A DNA stretch of 64,000 nt from Selenomonas bovis DSM 23594 (GCF_000381005.1 NZ_KB908379.1:1-64000); one strand, 5' to 3'. Shown: positions 1 through 8,219, counted from the stretch's first letter. Translations and numbers: made by a program. The notes: generated by a model from the letters alone, not told the origin.

Positions 1-815
1 AGCTAATGTGTCGGATCAGGTTGAACAGTTTCATAAACGACCAGTCGCCAAGCGATATGCCGTCATCTTTTGTGATGCAATGTATGTCAATCTCCGTCGC
101 GACAGCGTAGCCAAGGAGTCTATCCATGTCCTGCTCGGCATTACGCCGGAAGGACACAAGGAAATTCTTGACTATGCCATTCTGCCTTCAGAGTCAGCGC
201 TGAACTACGCCGATATGCTAAAGAGCTTGAAAACGCGGGGACTGGAACAGGTACTGCTCTTCATCTCGGACGGCCTTGTTGGTCTCCCAGACGCAGTACA
301 GAACGAGTTCCCGCGTGCCAGGCATCAGAGCTGCTGGGTTCATCTCATGCGTGCTGTAAGCCGCCTGGTGCGACCTTCTGATCGGAAGATCGTCCTGGAT
401 ACGCTTAAGCGTGTGTACCGGCAGGAGAATGCCGCACTCGCAAAACAAGAACTGTCAGCCTTTCTCGGCTCGTATGGAACAAAGTACAAGCGACTTCATA
501 AGCCTTTTCAGAATGAGTTCAGCCTCTTCTCGTTTTACGAGTTTCCGAAGAGCATCCGGCAGACAATCTACACGTCAAACCTCATCGAGAACAACAACAA
601 AGGATTTCGTCACAAGGCAAAGCTCAAGGAGCAATTCCCTAATGAGGATTCTCTGGAACGATTCGCCTGCACGGTCTACTGTGATTATAACCGACGATTC
701 TCTGGGAAAGCACATCGCGGATTTCAAGAAGCATATCCAGAGTTGTTGGAAATGTTCACGGATTAATTTTTTCGTCCTACACTATAAAGTTTACACATAA
801 GAGTTGACACTACCA
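1..815 (+). mobile_element. IS256-family insertion sequence, right part only
   Basis: The element runs off the left edge of the window, so only the 3' two-thirds of the transposase and the right end are visible. The end is placed near 815 because an AT-rich stretch at about 779-815, lying just after the transposase stop, resembles IS256-family termini. The matching left terminus is outside the window, so the exact boundary and target duplication cannot be shown. Confidence 0.6.
2..766 (+). CDS. IS256-family (mutator-type) transposase, 5' end cut by window edge
   Basis: This is a DDE transposase that cuts and moves the surrounding IS256-type element. The reading frame is open to the left edge, so the protein is missing its N-terminus. 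A GTG at 8 is probably internal, since family members are about 400 residues and only about 254 are visible. The catalytic triad fits: Asp in FCDAMYV, Asp in ISDGLVG and Glu in SNLIENNNK, with the Cys/His-containing segment SCWVHLMRA typical of the family between the second and third. The frame looks intact to its TAA stop, so the copy could be active. Family assignment is firm; activity is inferred. Confidence 0.88.
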   Translation, partial: ANVSDQVEQFHKRPVAKRYAVIFCDAMYVNLRRDSVAKESIHVLLGITPEGHKEILDYAILPSESALNYADMLKSLKTRGLEQVLLFISDGLVGLPDAVQNEFPRARHQSCWVHLMRAVSRLVRPSDRKIVLDTLKRVYRQENAALAKQELSAFLGSYGTKYKRLHKPFQNEFSLFSFYEFPKSIRQTIYTSNLIENNNKGFRHKAKLKEQFPNEDSLERFACTVYCDYNRRFSGKAHRGFQEAYPELLEMFTD

Positions 816-959
816 ATAAATTAAATCATTGGTTGGCAAGCTGATACCATCTCATGTGGTATCGGTTACCATTCGACCTTTGTTTCTCAATCCGCTATCA
901 TTTTGGGCGCAACTTTGATGCACCCATAGTTCCTCCAGATTCTAAAATCAAACCGGTAT

Positions 960-1006
960 CATCGTTAGGCTGAGGTGTTGACTGTCAACGATGTCTTATA
1001 TATAAT
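960..1006 (+). promoter_or_regulatory. bioB promoter with candidate biotin-repressor operator
   Basis: TTGACT (978-983) and TATAAT (1001-1006) are separated by exactly 17 bases, a near-consensus sigma-70-type promoter 60 bases before bioB. The -35 box sits inside GTTGACTGTCAAC (977-989), a perfect odd palindrome, and between the arms CATCGTT (960-966) and AACGATG (987-993). TGTTGACT also recurs at 1006-1013. BirA operators in Firmicutes are inverted repeats with TTGTTAAC-like halves over the promoter, so a BirA-type site is plausible. The half-sites are not a clean match, so the regulator is inferred. Confidence 0.55.
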
Positions 1007-1065
1007 GTTGACTATAAAATGTTAGTGTTTCCTATTTATTCTGATTATAAAGCGAGGCCATCGAA

Positions 1066-2082
1066 ATGAATCGAAACAACCGTACTCCCGACCAGCTGGC
1101 AACGGATATCATCGCAGGCGACCGCATCCGCCGCTCAAACGATCTTTCCCTCTTCCTCACCGCTCCCCTGGAGGAACTGCAAGAAGGCGCCGGCCGTTTG
1201 CAGCGGCACTTCTGCGGCAAGCATATTGATTTCTGCACCATCATCAACGGCCGGTCGGGACGCTGCGGCGAGAACTGCAAGTACTGCGCGCAGGCGGCAT
1301 GCCATCATACGGGCATCGACGAGTACGGTTTCCTCCCCAAGGAAGAAATCATCCGCAACGCGCGTGCCAACCAGGAAGCCGGTGCGAACCGTTTCGCCAT
1401 CGTGACCTCAGGGCGTGCGCTCACGGGTCGGGATTTTGACAAGGCCATCGAGACATACAAAGAAATGAAGCGAACACTCACGATCGACCTCTGCGCCTCG
1501 CACGGTCTGCTCACGCGCGAGCAGCTGCACCGGCTGCATGAGGCCGGCGTCACGAGCTATCATCACAACATCGAGACGAGCCGCCGCTTCTTCCCGCAGA
1601 TCTGTACGTCGCACACCTACGACGACCGCATCCGTACCATCAAGATGGCGCAGGAGGAAGGTTTCTGCGTCTGCTCGGGCGGTATCATCGGCATGGGCGA
1701 GACCTGGGAGGACCGTCTCGACATGGCGCTCTCCCTGCAGGAGCTCGGCATCGAGTCCATCCCCATCAACGCGCTCATGCCGATTCCTGGCACGGGCATG
1801 GAGGGGCGGCCCCAGCTGCCCGCGGAGGACATCCTGCGCACGATTGCCTTCTTCCGCTACATCAACCCGACGGCGAACATCCGCCTCGCGGCGGGGCGCA
1901 AGCTCCTGCCGCAAAACGGCGCGACGGCGTTCGAGACAGGCGCCTCGGCCTCCATCACGGGCAACATGCTCACGACCTCCGGCACGACCATCAAGGAGGA
2001 TATGCAGATGCTCAAAGATCTCGGCCTCACGAACAAGGATGAGGACTGCACGGCCGCGACCGGCACCTGCGGCGCGCACTGA
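1066..2082 (+). CDS. bioB: Biotin synthase BioB
   Basis: This radical SAM enzyme inserts sulfur into dethiobiotin in the last step of biotin synthesis. The radical SAM cluster motif CGENCKYC places the three cysteines at residues 67, 71 and 74, in the family context GRCGENCKYCAQ. The SAM-binding and barrel motifs YHHNIETS and VCSGGIIGMGE are present, as is NIRLAAGR, which carries the Arg expected to ligand the [2Fe-2S] cluster. At 338 residues it has normal length. The ATG at 1066 follows a weak purine-rich site. No other biotin gene is nearby, so it is a single-gene unit between its own promoter and a terminator. HydE-like enzymes are the main alternative but lack this motif set. Confidence 0.95.
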   Translation: MNRNNRTPDQLATDIIAGDRIRRSNDLSLFLTAPLEELQEGAGRLQRHFCGKHIDFCTIINGRSGRCGENCKYCAQAACHHTGIDEYGFLPKEEIIRNARANQEAGANRFAIVTSGRALTGRDFDKAIETYKEMKRTLTIDLCASHGLLTREQLHRLHEAGVTSYHHNIETSRRFFPQICTSHTYDDRIRTIKMAQEEGFCVCSGGIIGMGETWEDRLDMALSLQELGIESIPINALMPIPGTGMEGRPQLPAEDILRTIAFFRYINPTANIRLAAGRKLLPQNGATAFETGASASITGNMLTTSGTTIKEDMQMLKDLGLTNKDEDCTAATGTCGAH

Positions 2083-2132
2083 CACAACGCGACGTGATGC
2101 ATCTGACAAAAACGTCAACCATATCATTCCCC

Positions 2133-2159
2133 AAAGCCTCGGCAAACGCCGAGGCTTTT
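2133..2159 (+). terminator. Rho-independent terminator after bioB
   Basis: A 10-base stem AAAGCCTCGG (2133-2142) pairs with CCGAGGCTTT (2149-2158) across a six-base loop. The 3' arm itself supplies the T-rich end. It ends the bioB unit. Confidence 0.8.
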
Positions 2160-2177
2160 GACGTACAAAGCTACATG

Positions 2178-2230
2178 CACAAACGTCCATTTCGTGGACA
2201 TTGGGCATCGCCCTTACAGTAAATTCCATA
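2178..2230. repeat. Single copy of a dispersed intergenic repeat
   Basis: This stretch closely matches the junction of the tandem repeat at 35721-35770: both read GCACAAACGTCCAYTTCGTG, continue through GGACATTG and a short variable stretch, and end in a CAGTAAATTCC/CAGTAAATCC segment. GTCCA and TGGAC form a small hairpin at the start. The rest of the 2160-2367 gap holds no recognisable gene or riboswitch. Confidence 0.7.
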
Positions 2231-2367
2231 CGACTGCCCTTACCACAGTCTCTCCTCTGCCGCTTTGTCCCCACAGCGAAATCGGCGCGCATCTGGACAA
2301 ACAAGAATGAATATGGTAGCGTGAAAGGGAATTTTCGTACTCATTATTTTACAAAGGAGTGTTTTCC

Positions 2368-3672
2368 ATGTCTACCCGCCGCGCCATCGGCGTTGAGGAG
2401 CGCCTGCCGCTCCTCGAGACCATCCCGCTTTCGTTGCAGCACCTTTTCGCCATGTTCGGCTCCACGGTGCTCGTGCCGATCCTTTTCAAGGTGAACCCGG
2501 CCACCGTGCTGCTCTTCAATGGCATCGGCACCATTCTCTACCTCATCATCTGTAAAGGGCGCATCCCCGCCTATCTCGGCTCGAGCTTCGCGTTCCTCTC
2601 GCCGGTCTTCCTCGTACTCGCCCAGTACAGCTACGAAGCAGCGCTCGGTGGCTTCATCGTCGTCGGCATCGTCTTCTGCGCCGTCGGGCTGCTGATCCGG
2701 GCGGTCGGCACAGGCTGGATCGACGTCATTTTCCCGCCCGCCTCCATGGGCGCCATCGTCGCCGTCATCGGCCTCGAGCTCATGCCGACGGCTGCCGGCA
2801 TGGCGGGACTCACGGGAGAGAAAACGGATGAGACTGCCATCTTCGTCTCCCTCGCGACGCTCGCCATCACGATCGTCGCCTCCGTCGCGTTCAAAGGCTT
2901 CCTTTCCATCATCCCCATCCTCATCGGCGTCGTTTCCGGCTACATCATCGCGGCCTGCACGGGCATCGTCGACTGGAGCCTCGTCGAGCGCGCGCCGTGG
3001 TTCGCGCTGCCCACGTTCTACCATCCCGTCTTCGAGTCCGGCGCCATCCTCATCATCCTGCCGGCCTCGCTCGTCGTCATCGCCGAGCACATCGGCCACC
3101 TCATCGTGACGGGCAACATCGTCGGCCATGACCTCACCAAGGATCCGGGGCTCGACCGCTCCATCCTCGGCAATGGCATCTCGACCATCATTTCCGGCTT
3201 CTTCGGCTCGACGCCGAACACCACCTACGGCGAGAACATCGGCGTCCTCGCCATCACGCGCGTCTTCTCCACCTGGGTCATCGGCGGTGCGGCCGTATTC
3301 GCCATCCTGCTCTCCTGCCTCGGCAAGCTCGCCGCCCTCATCCAGAGCATCCCCACGCCCGTCATGGGCGGTGTCTCACTGCTACTCTTCGGCCTCATCG
3401 CGGCCTCCGGCATCCGCATCCTCGTCGAGGCGAAGGTCGATTACAACCAGCCGATGAACCTCCTGCTCACCTCCATCGTGCTCGGCATCGGCGTCTCTAC
3501 GGCAAGCATCACGCTCGGCACCGTCACGCTCAAGGGCATGGCGCTCGCGACCGTCGTCGCCATCGTGCTCTCGCTGCTCTTCCGCGTCATCGCCCTGCTG
3601 CGCGGCGAGCCCTTCGCGCCCGCGGGCCAAGGAGCAGCGGACGCCGCGGAGCGCCACGGGCAGCAGTCGTGA
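2368..3672 (+). CDS. uraA: Uracil permease, NCS2 (UraA) family
   Basis: This is a proton-coupled nucleobase transporter of the inner membrane, most likely for uracil. The 434-residue protein has the about 14 hydrophobic segments of the family. Two glutamates align with the substrate-binding residues of E. coli UraA: Glu240 in VVIAEHIGHL and Glu289 in TTYGENIGV. ATG 2368 is chosen over an in-frame GTG at 2359 because AAAGGAG (2353-2359) lies eight bases upstream of the ATG and overlaps the GTG. Its stop overlaps the start of the next gene. No PyrR-type attenuator could be recognised. Uracil rather than xanthine specificity is inferred from overall resemblance. Confidence 0.9.
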   Translation: MSTRRAIGVEERLPLLETIPLSLQHLFAMFGSTVLVPILFKVNPATVLLFNGIGTILYLIICKGRIPAYLGSSFAFLSPVFLVLAQYSYEAALGGFIVVGIVFCAVGLLIRAVGTGWIDVIFPPASMGAIVAVIGLELMPTAAGMAGLTGEKTDETAIFVSLATLAITIVASVAFKGFLSIIPILIGVVSGYIIAACTGIVDWSLVERAPWFALPTFYHPVFESGAILIILPASLVVIAEHIGHLIVTGNIVGHDLTKDPGLDRSILGNGISTIISGFFGSTPNTTYGENIGVLAITRVFSTWVIGGAAVFAILLSCLGKLAALIQSIPTPVMGGVSLLLFGLIAASGIRILVEAKVDYNQPMNLLLTSIVLGIGVSTASITLGTVTLKGMALATVVAIVLSLLFRVIALLRGEPFAPAGQGAADAAERHGQQS

Positions 3673-4589
3673 CGCGCCTCATCGTCAAGCTCCCGGCAGG
3701 ATGTACGGAGCTTCCCACGCGCGCCTACCTCATCCGTCACTACGGCATCTCGAACTCCCAGTGGAAACGCCTCAAGCACACCGGGGACTTCCGCAAAAAC
3801 GGCCTCTCCGCCAACGCCACGCACACAATGGTGCAAAATGGCGACATCCTCACCTTCGAGAGCGAGAAACCGCGCAATCCTGACGCCTATCCCATCGAGC
3901 CGCAGGACCTGCCGCTCGACATCCGCTACGAGGACAACTTCCTGCTCGCCGTGAACAAGCCGGCCGGGCAGCTCGTCCATCCGCTCACCGTCGAGCCGAA
4001 AGGGACGCTCGCCAATGCCGTCCTCGGCTACTATCAGCGCAGAGGGGAAACACATCACTTCCACCCGCTGCACCGCCTCGACCGCCAGACAACAGGCCTC
4101 GTGCTCATCGCCAAGGAACCGCAGATCCAGCACATGCTCACGAAAAACGGCGAGAAAAGATTCCACCGCTTCTATCTCGCCGTCGCCTGTGGTACCTTGC
4201 CAACGGTAGAGGGAACCATTGACAAACCCATCGGGCGCAGCGACGGCAGCTTCATCCGCCAGGAGGTACGCGCGCCTGAGGACGGCGGCAAGGCGGCACG
4301 CACACACTACCGCGTCCTCGCTACCAGCGGCGGCCTCTCACTCGTCCGCCTTGCGCTCGACACAGGCCGCACCCATCAGATCCGCGTCCACCTTGCGAGC
4401 CTCGGCTGCCCTCTGCTCGGCGACGACCTCTACGGAACGCCAGACGCGCGCATCGCGCGCCAGGCGCTCCATGCCGCGCAGCTCTCCTTCCGCCATCCCA
4501 TCACGCACGCGGACTGCTGTATCAACGCGCCGCTGCCGCCGGATATGCAGGCAATTATCACTTCTTCTTTCCCGTTTGCAAGCATTTGA
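3669..4589 (+). CDS. RluA-family RNA pseudouridine synthase
   Basis: This enzyme isomerises uridine to pseudouridine in rRNA or tRNA. The catalytic motif HRLDRQTTG places the essential Asp at residue 138. An S4-like RNA-binding region occupies about residues 15-70, ahead of the catalytic domain, as in RluC/RluD relatives. The 306-residue length is normal. The GTG start overlaps the uraA stop (GTGA), which implies translational coupling, so permease and modification enzyme share one transcript. That pairing looks incidental. Which uridine is modified cannot be read from the sequence. Confidence 0.9.
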   Translation: MTRLIVKLPAGCTELPTRAYLIRHYGISNSQWKRLKHTGDFRKNGLSANATHTMVQNGDILTFESEKPRNPDAYPIEPQDLPLDIRYEDNFLLAVNKPAGQLVHPLTVEPKGTLANAVLGYYQRRGETHHFHPLHRLDRQTTGLVLIAKEPQIQHMLTKNGEKRFHRFYLAVACGTLPTVEGTIDKPIGRSDGSFIRQEVRAPEDGGKAARTHYRVLATSGGLSLVRLALDTGRTHQIRVHLASLGCPLLGDDLYGTPDARIARQALHAAQLSFRHPITHADCCINAPLPPDMQAIITSSFPFASI

Positions 4590-4639
4590 CGGATTTCGAG
4601 AAAATTTGCACAAGGCCTATACACCTGTCCCGCGTTCTA

Positions 4640-4648
4640 TGATATAAT
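4640..4648 (+). promoter_or_regulatory. Extended -10 promoter for fba
   Basis: TGATATAAT is a perfect extended -10 element (TGnTATAAT) 52 bases before the aldolase start. The -35 position (about 4620-4625, TACACC) is poor, which fits an extended -10 promoter. Confidence 0.6.
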
Positions 4649-4699
4649 GAAATAAGTTCATGAATGGTTGAACACAAATTACTAGGGGGTAATGTAAAA

Positions 4700-5698
4700 A
4701 TGCCATTAGTTGGAACAAAAGAAATGTTCAAGAAGGCTTACGAGGGTGGCTACGCCATCGGCGCCTTCAACATCAACAACATGGAGATCGTCCAGGGAAT
4801 CACGGAAGCTGCTGCCGAGCTGAAATCCCCGGTCATCCTCCAGGCATCCGCCGGTGCCCGCAAGTACGCCAAGGGTCCGTATCTCCGTCACCTCGTCGAG
4901 GCTGCCCTCGAGGTCAACGACATCCCTGTCGCCCTGCACCTCGATCACGGCCCGGACTTCGAGACGTGCAAAGCCTGCATCGATGATGGCTTCACCTCTG
5001 TCATGTTCGACGGCTCCAAGTATGAGTTCAAGGAGAACATCAAGCGCACGCAGGAAGTCGTTGCCTACGCGCATGAGCACGGCGTCGTCGTCGAGGCCGA
5101 GCTCGGCAAACTCGCCGGCATCGAGGATGATGTGAAAGTCGCTGCTCACGAGGCAGCCTACACGCAGCCGGAAGAGGTCGAGGAGTTCGTCCGCGAGACG
5201 GGCGTCGACTCCCTCGCCATCGCCATCGGCACGAGCCACGGCGCATTCAAGTTCAAGCCAGAGCAGTGCACGCGCAACGCTGACGGCGTGCTCGTTCCGC
5301 CTGAGCTCCGCTTCGACATCCTCGCTGAGATCGAGAAGAAGATTCCGGAGTTCCCGATCGTCCTCCACGGCGCTTCCTCCGTCATTCCGAAGTACGTGAA
5401 GATCATCAACGACAACGGCGGCAAGCTCGACGATGCTGTCGGCATTCCTGAGGATCAGCTCCGCAAGGCAGCGAAGTCCGCAGTCTGCAAGATCAACATC
5501 GACTCCGATCTCCGCCTCGCGATGACGGCCGGCATCCGCGAGCACTTCATGACTCATCCGGAGCACTTCGACCCGCGCCAGTACATCGCCGACGGCCGCT
5601 CCTATGTCAAGGAGCTCGTCGAGCACAAGATCAAGGACGTCCTCGGATCCAACGGCCGCGCAGATGAGATCCTTGCGCTCGTCAAGGCAAACAAGTAA
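4700..5698 (+). CDS. fba: Class II fructose-bisphosphate aldolase
   Basis: This cytoplasmic zinc enzyme cleaves fructose-1,6-bisphosphate to glyceraldehyde-3-phosphate and dihydroxyacetone phosphate in glycolysis, and runs in reverse in gluconeogenesis. The expected residues are present: catalytic Asp82 and zinc ligand His83 in LHLDHGPD, His180 in GTSHGAFKF and His223 in VLHGASSV. ATG 4700 is preferred because AGGGGG lies about ten bases upstream; an ATG at 4664 in the same frame lacks a ribosome site and would add twelve unrelated residues. At 332 residues, length is normal. It stands alone between its promoter and a terminator. Confidence 0.95.
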   Translation: MPLVGTKEMFKKAYEGGYAIGAFNINNMEIVQGITEAAAELKSPVILQASAGARKYAKGPYLRHLVEAALEVNDIPVALHLDHGPDFETCKACIDDGFTSVMFDGSKYEFKENIKRTQEVVAYAHEHGVVVEAELGKLAGIEDDVKVAAHEAAYTQPEEVEEFVRETGVDSLAIAIGTSHGAFKFKPEQCTRNADGVLVPPELRFDILAEIEKKIPEFPIVLHGASSVIPKYVKIINDNGGKLDDAVGIPEDQLRKAAKSAVCKINIDSDLRLAMTAGIREHFMTHPEHFDPRQYIADGRSYVKELVEHKIKDVLGSNGRADEILALVKANK

Positions 5699-5718
5699 GA
5701 TTTCTTGATACATCCAGA

Positions 5719-5756
5719 AGGTGCAGTGCGAAGATTTTCGCCTGCATCTTTTTTAT
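5719..5756 (+). terminator. Terminator after fba
   Basis: AGGTGCAG plus GCGAA pairs with TTCGC plus CTGCATCT, with one bulged base and one G-U pair. A run of six T follows. Confidence 0.8.
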
Positions 5757-5854
5757 TTGCCTTTTATTTGCTAGTACGGACGCGCAGAATTTCAAAGCGG
5801 ACAGGTTCCCTCTGCCCCAGACTGTTCCCAAGACCTCGCCGCCTGCTGTGCAAA

Positions 5855-5901
5855 CAAAGAGAGGCACCTCTGACGATTCCTCAGCGGTGCCTCTCTTTGT
5901 G
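5855..5901 (-). terminator. Long hairpin terminator after the metal-binding lipoprotein gene
   Basis: A 13-base perfect stem AAAGAGAGGCACC / GGTGCCTCTCTTT surrounds a loop of about 17 bases, directly after the stop of the minus-strand gene. On the minus strand the stem ends in TTTGTTTG. Confidence 0.7.
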
Positions 5902-5910
5902 CGGGCTTTC

Positions 5911-6807
5911 TCACTGCAGTGCCTGTTTCAGCGCCTCCATATTTTTCCGCATGGCCACAAGGTACGCATCCGCCGCCTCCGGCGTCGCCTCCCCCGTCAC
6001 CACAGGATCGAGCTCGTAAATCTTCGCCCCCGTCTCCCGCGCGATGGTCTCAGCGGCGCTCGGGGAATACTGCGGCTCGGTGAAGAGCACCTTGACCGGC
6101 AGCTGGTTCACCTGGTCGATGGTCGCCTCGAGTTCCTCCGGCGTCGGCTCCGAGCCAGGCTCCCGCTCGATGACGCCTACGATATGCAGGCCGAACTCCT
6201 CCGCGAAGTACGGGAACGCCTCGTGGAACGTCACGATGTCCTTATGCGGCACGCCGTCGAGCGCAGCGTGCATCTCATCCTTCAGCGCCGTGAGCTTCTC
6301 GAGATACGCCGCGGCGTTCGCTTCATACGCATCGGCGTGCTCTGGATCTGCTTCTTTGAGCTGCGCGGCGATGTTCTTCACCTGCTCGATGTCCTTCGAG
6401 ATACTGAGCCAGACATGGGGATTCTGCTCCCCCTTCTCCTCGAGGAGCGGGATATCGCGCGAAGCGTCGATGACGACGAGCCCTTTCTGCGCCTTGATGA
6501 CCTTGTCGAGGAAACTCTCCATCCCCGCGCCGTTGACGATGAACGCGTCCGCCTTCTCGAGCGTCTTCATGTCCTCCGTCGTGAGCTGGTAATCATGCAG
6601 ACAGCCTGTCTGCGGCTTCGTCATATTCGTCACCGTCACGCCGTCAACGCCGCGCGTGATATTGATCGCGTCGATGTACATGGGATAAAACGACGTCACG
6701 ATATGGAAATTGCCACTGTGTTCCTTCGTCGCGGTCTGCGCGCCACACCCCGCGAGCAGGATTGTCCCCACCGCCAAGAGGAGCAAAACGATATTCCGAA
6801 CTCTCAA
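5911..6807 (-). CDS. Zinc/manganese ABC transporter substrate-binding lipoprotein (orphan)
   Basis: This is a cluster A-I solute-binding protein that captures Zn2+ or Mn2+ outside the inner membrane for an ABC importer. A lipoprotein signal ends in ILLAGC with the lipidated Cys at 21. Metal-ligand positions of the family are filled by His71 (CLHDYQL), His131 (NPHVWLS), His195 (TFHEAFP) and Glu244 (FTEPQYSP). There is no His-rich loop, so zinc and manganese cannot be separated. No ATPase or permease gene is beside it, which is unusual because these proteins are normally encoded with the transporter. The gene is divergent from panE. The lipobox region is almost identical to that of the lipoprotein at 62182-62784. 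Confidence 0.88.
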   Translation of the reverse strand: MRVRNIVLLLLAVGTILLAGCGAQTATKEHSGNFHIVTSFYPMYIDAINITRGVDGVTVTNMTKPQTGCLHDYQLTTEDMKTLEKADAFIVNGAGMESFLDKVIKAQKGLVVIDASRDIPLLEEKGEQNPHVWLSISKDIEQVKNIAAQLKEADPEHADAYEANAAAYLEKLTALKDEMHAALDGVPHKDIVTFHEAFPYFAEEFGLHIVGVIEREPGSEPTPEELEATIDQVNQLPVKVLFTEPQYSPSAAETIARETGAKIYELDPVVTGEATPEAADAYLVAMRKNMEALKQALQ

Positions 6808-6970
6808 ATGATAACCTCCTCATCTGCCGCACGAGGAACGCAGTGCCCCCCCACACGACTGGAAAAAATTCTCAATACGCTGTCATCATATCATAAATTG
6901 CGAAAAAAAGAAAATATATTGTTCCCAAACATGGTATGATAAGAGCAGACTACTGAATGGAGGAATTTGC

Positions 6971-7897
6971 ATGAAATTCGCTATTCTCGGGACGGGCGGC
7001 ACCGGCGGCTGCCTCGGTGCCTACCTCGCCCATGCCGGAAATGACGTAACATTCCTCGCGCGCGGCAAGAACCTGCAGGCGCTGCGGGAAAACGGCATCA
7101 CCATCCGCCGCGACGCAGCGGCAGACCTGCGCATACCGCAGGTCAAGTCCTGCACCTTGGAGGAATATAGAGATACGCCGGACGTCATCTTCGTCTGCTT
7201 CAAATACAACAGCCTGCAAGCAGCCATAGACTTCGCCCGCCGCACAGCGGACAAAGAGACACTCATCATCCCCATCCTCAACGTCTTCGGCACAGGCGGC
7301 GTCATGCAGCAGGCGCTGCTCGGCCTCACTTGCCTCGACGGCTGCATCTACATCTGGGCACGGCGAGAGGCTCCCGGCATCATCGCGCAATCCGGCAAGA
7401 TCCTGCGCGTCTTCTTCGGGTTCCGCCGCGAGCAAGACGATCGCCTGCGCGCGAAAGCCGCCGAGACCGAGCGCATCCTGCGCGCAGCAGACATCCACGC
7501 GCACTTCACCGATACCATCGAGCGCGATGCACTCCAAAAATTCGCCTTCGTCTCACCGATGGGGGCCGCGGGGCTCTACTGCGACGCCGTGAGCGGCGAC
7601 ATGCAGCCGGGCGGCCGCGCCCGCGACACCTTCATCGCCCTCATCGAGGAAGTCAAAGCCCTCGGCGCGGCCATGGGCCTCACCTTCGAAAAAGACCTCG
7701 TCCAAGAGGGCCTGCGCATCATGGACGCCTCCGCCCCGACGCTCACGACCTCGATGCAGCGCGACGTCGCCGCAGGCAGAACCTCAGAATTCTCCGGCCT
7801 CGTCGACCGCGTCGTCGCCCTCGGCGGAAAATACCACGTCCCCGTCCCGCTCTACACAAAGATCAGCGCCTGGGGACACGAGCAAGGAATAAAATAA
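6971..7897 (+). CDS. panE: 2-dehydropantoate 2-reductase (ketopantoate reductase)
   Basis: It reduces ketopantoate to pantoate with NADPH in pantothenate and coenzyme A synthesis. The N-terminal Rossmann motif GTGGTGG at residues 7-13 binds NADPH, and DALQKFAF carries the Lys expected at the active site. At 308 residues, length is normal. The ATG at 6971 follows GGAGG (6960-6964). No panB, panC or panD gene is nearby. The PanE/ApbA family includes reductases of other 2-oxo acids, and the isolated context leaves that possibility open. Confidence 0.85.
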   Translation: MKFAILGTGGTGGCLGAYLAHAGNDVTFLARGKNLQALRENGITIRRDAAADLRIPQVKSCTLEEYRDTPDVIFVCFKYNSLQAAIDFARRTADKETLIIPILNVFGTGGVMQQALLGLTCLDGCIYIWARREAPGIIAQSGKILRVFFGFRREQDDRLRAKAAETERILRAADIHAHFTDTIERDALQKFAFVSPMGAAGLYCDAVSGDMQPGGRARDTFIALIEEVKALGAAMGLTFEKDLVQEGLRIMDASAPTLTTSMQRDVAAGRTSEFSGLVDRVVALGGKYHVPVPLYTKISAWGHEQGIK

Positions 7898-7920
7898 GAA
7901 TCTGCGCGAAAATGCAGAAT

Positions 7921-7951
7921 AGGCTGGATGCCCGGAATGAGCATCCAGCCT
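7921..7951. terminator. Bidirectional terminator between panE and the feo operon
   Basis: AGGCTGGATGC and GCATCCAGCCT form an 11-base perfect stem. T-rich bases follow on the plus strand and weaker ones on the minus strand, so the hairpin can serve both convergent units. Confidence 0.75.
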
Positions 7952-8011
7952 TTCCTGTCTTATGTTCTATCCAAGAGAGAGAGGATATATGCCCGCATTT
8001 ACGGTTCCCCC

Positions 8012-8167
8012 TCAGGCATGCGGATGGCAGCTGTTGCAGCCGCCATGACAGCCGGGACAGCCGCCGCAGCAATCCTCTTTGCCCTCGCGGAGATTCCGCA
8101 CGACATGGCGCAGCGCGAAATAGAGTGCCACGAGAAGAAGTAGGCCTACAAGCAACGTTGCCATCAT
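8012..8167 (-). CDS. FeoB-associated Cys-rich membrane protein
   Basis: This 51-residue protein has a membrane segment at about residues 4-18 followed by a basic stretch and a Cys-rich tail: EDCCGGCPGCHGGCNSCHPH, with six Cys and three His. Small proteins of this layout, a single membrane helix plus a CCxGC tail, are known to be encoded after feoB in Firmicutes (the FeoB-associated Cys-rich family). Their role in Fe2+ import is not settled. GGAGGG precedes two adjacent ATGs (8167 and 8164), either of which may be used. It follows feoB by 52 bases on the same strand, so it belongs to the iron uptake operon. Confidence 0.85.
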   Translation of the reverse strand: MMATLLVGLLLLVALYFALRHVVRNLREGKEDCCGGCPGCHGGCNSCHPHA

Positions 8168-8219
8168 TTATCCCTCCATTCTAAGGAACTACGGATTCAT
8201 TCACAATATAAGCAGGCGC

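Noticed and set aside
1408-2304. 298-codon open frame on the minus strand over bioB and the repeat at 2178
   Set aside because: It is antisense to bioB. Its start lies in the dispersed repeat, which also creates similar short frames at 35571-35863, so the shared peptide NVHEMDVCA is a repeat artefact and not a protein family.
2160-2367. Possible PyrR attenuator or riboswitch before uraA
   Set aside because: No PyrR-binding hairpin, purine-riboswitch core or terminator/antiterminator pair could be recognised; the only structure is the dispersed repeat.
5848-6939. 363-codon open frame on the plus strand
   Set aside because: It is antisense to the metal-binding lipoprotein gene, whose signal peptide, lipobox and ligands are clear.
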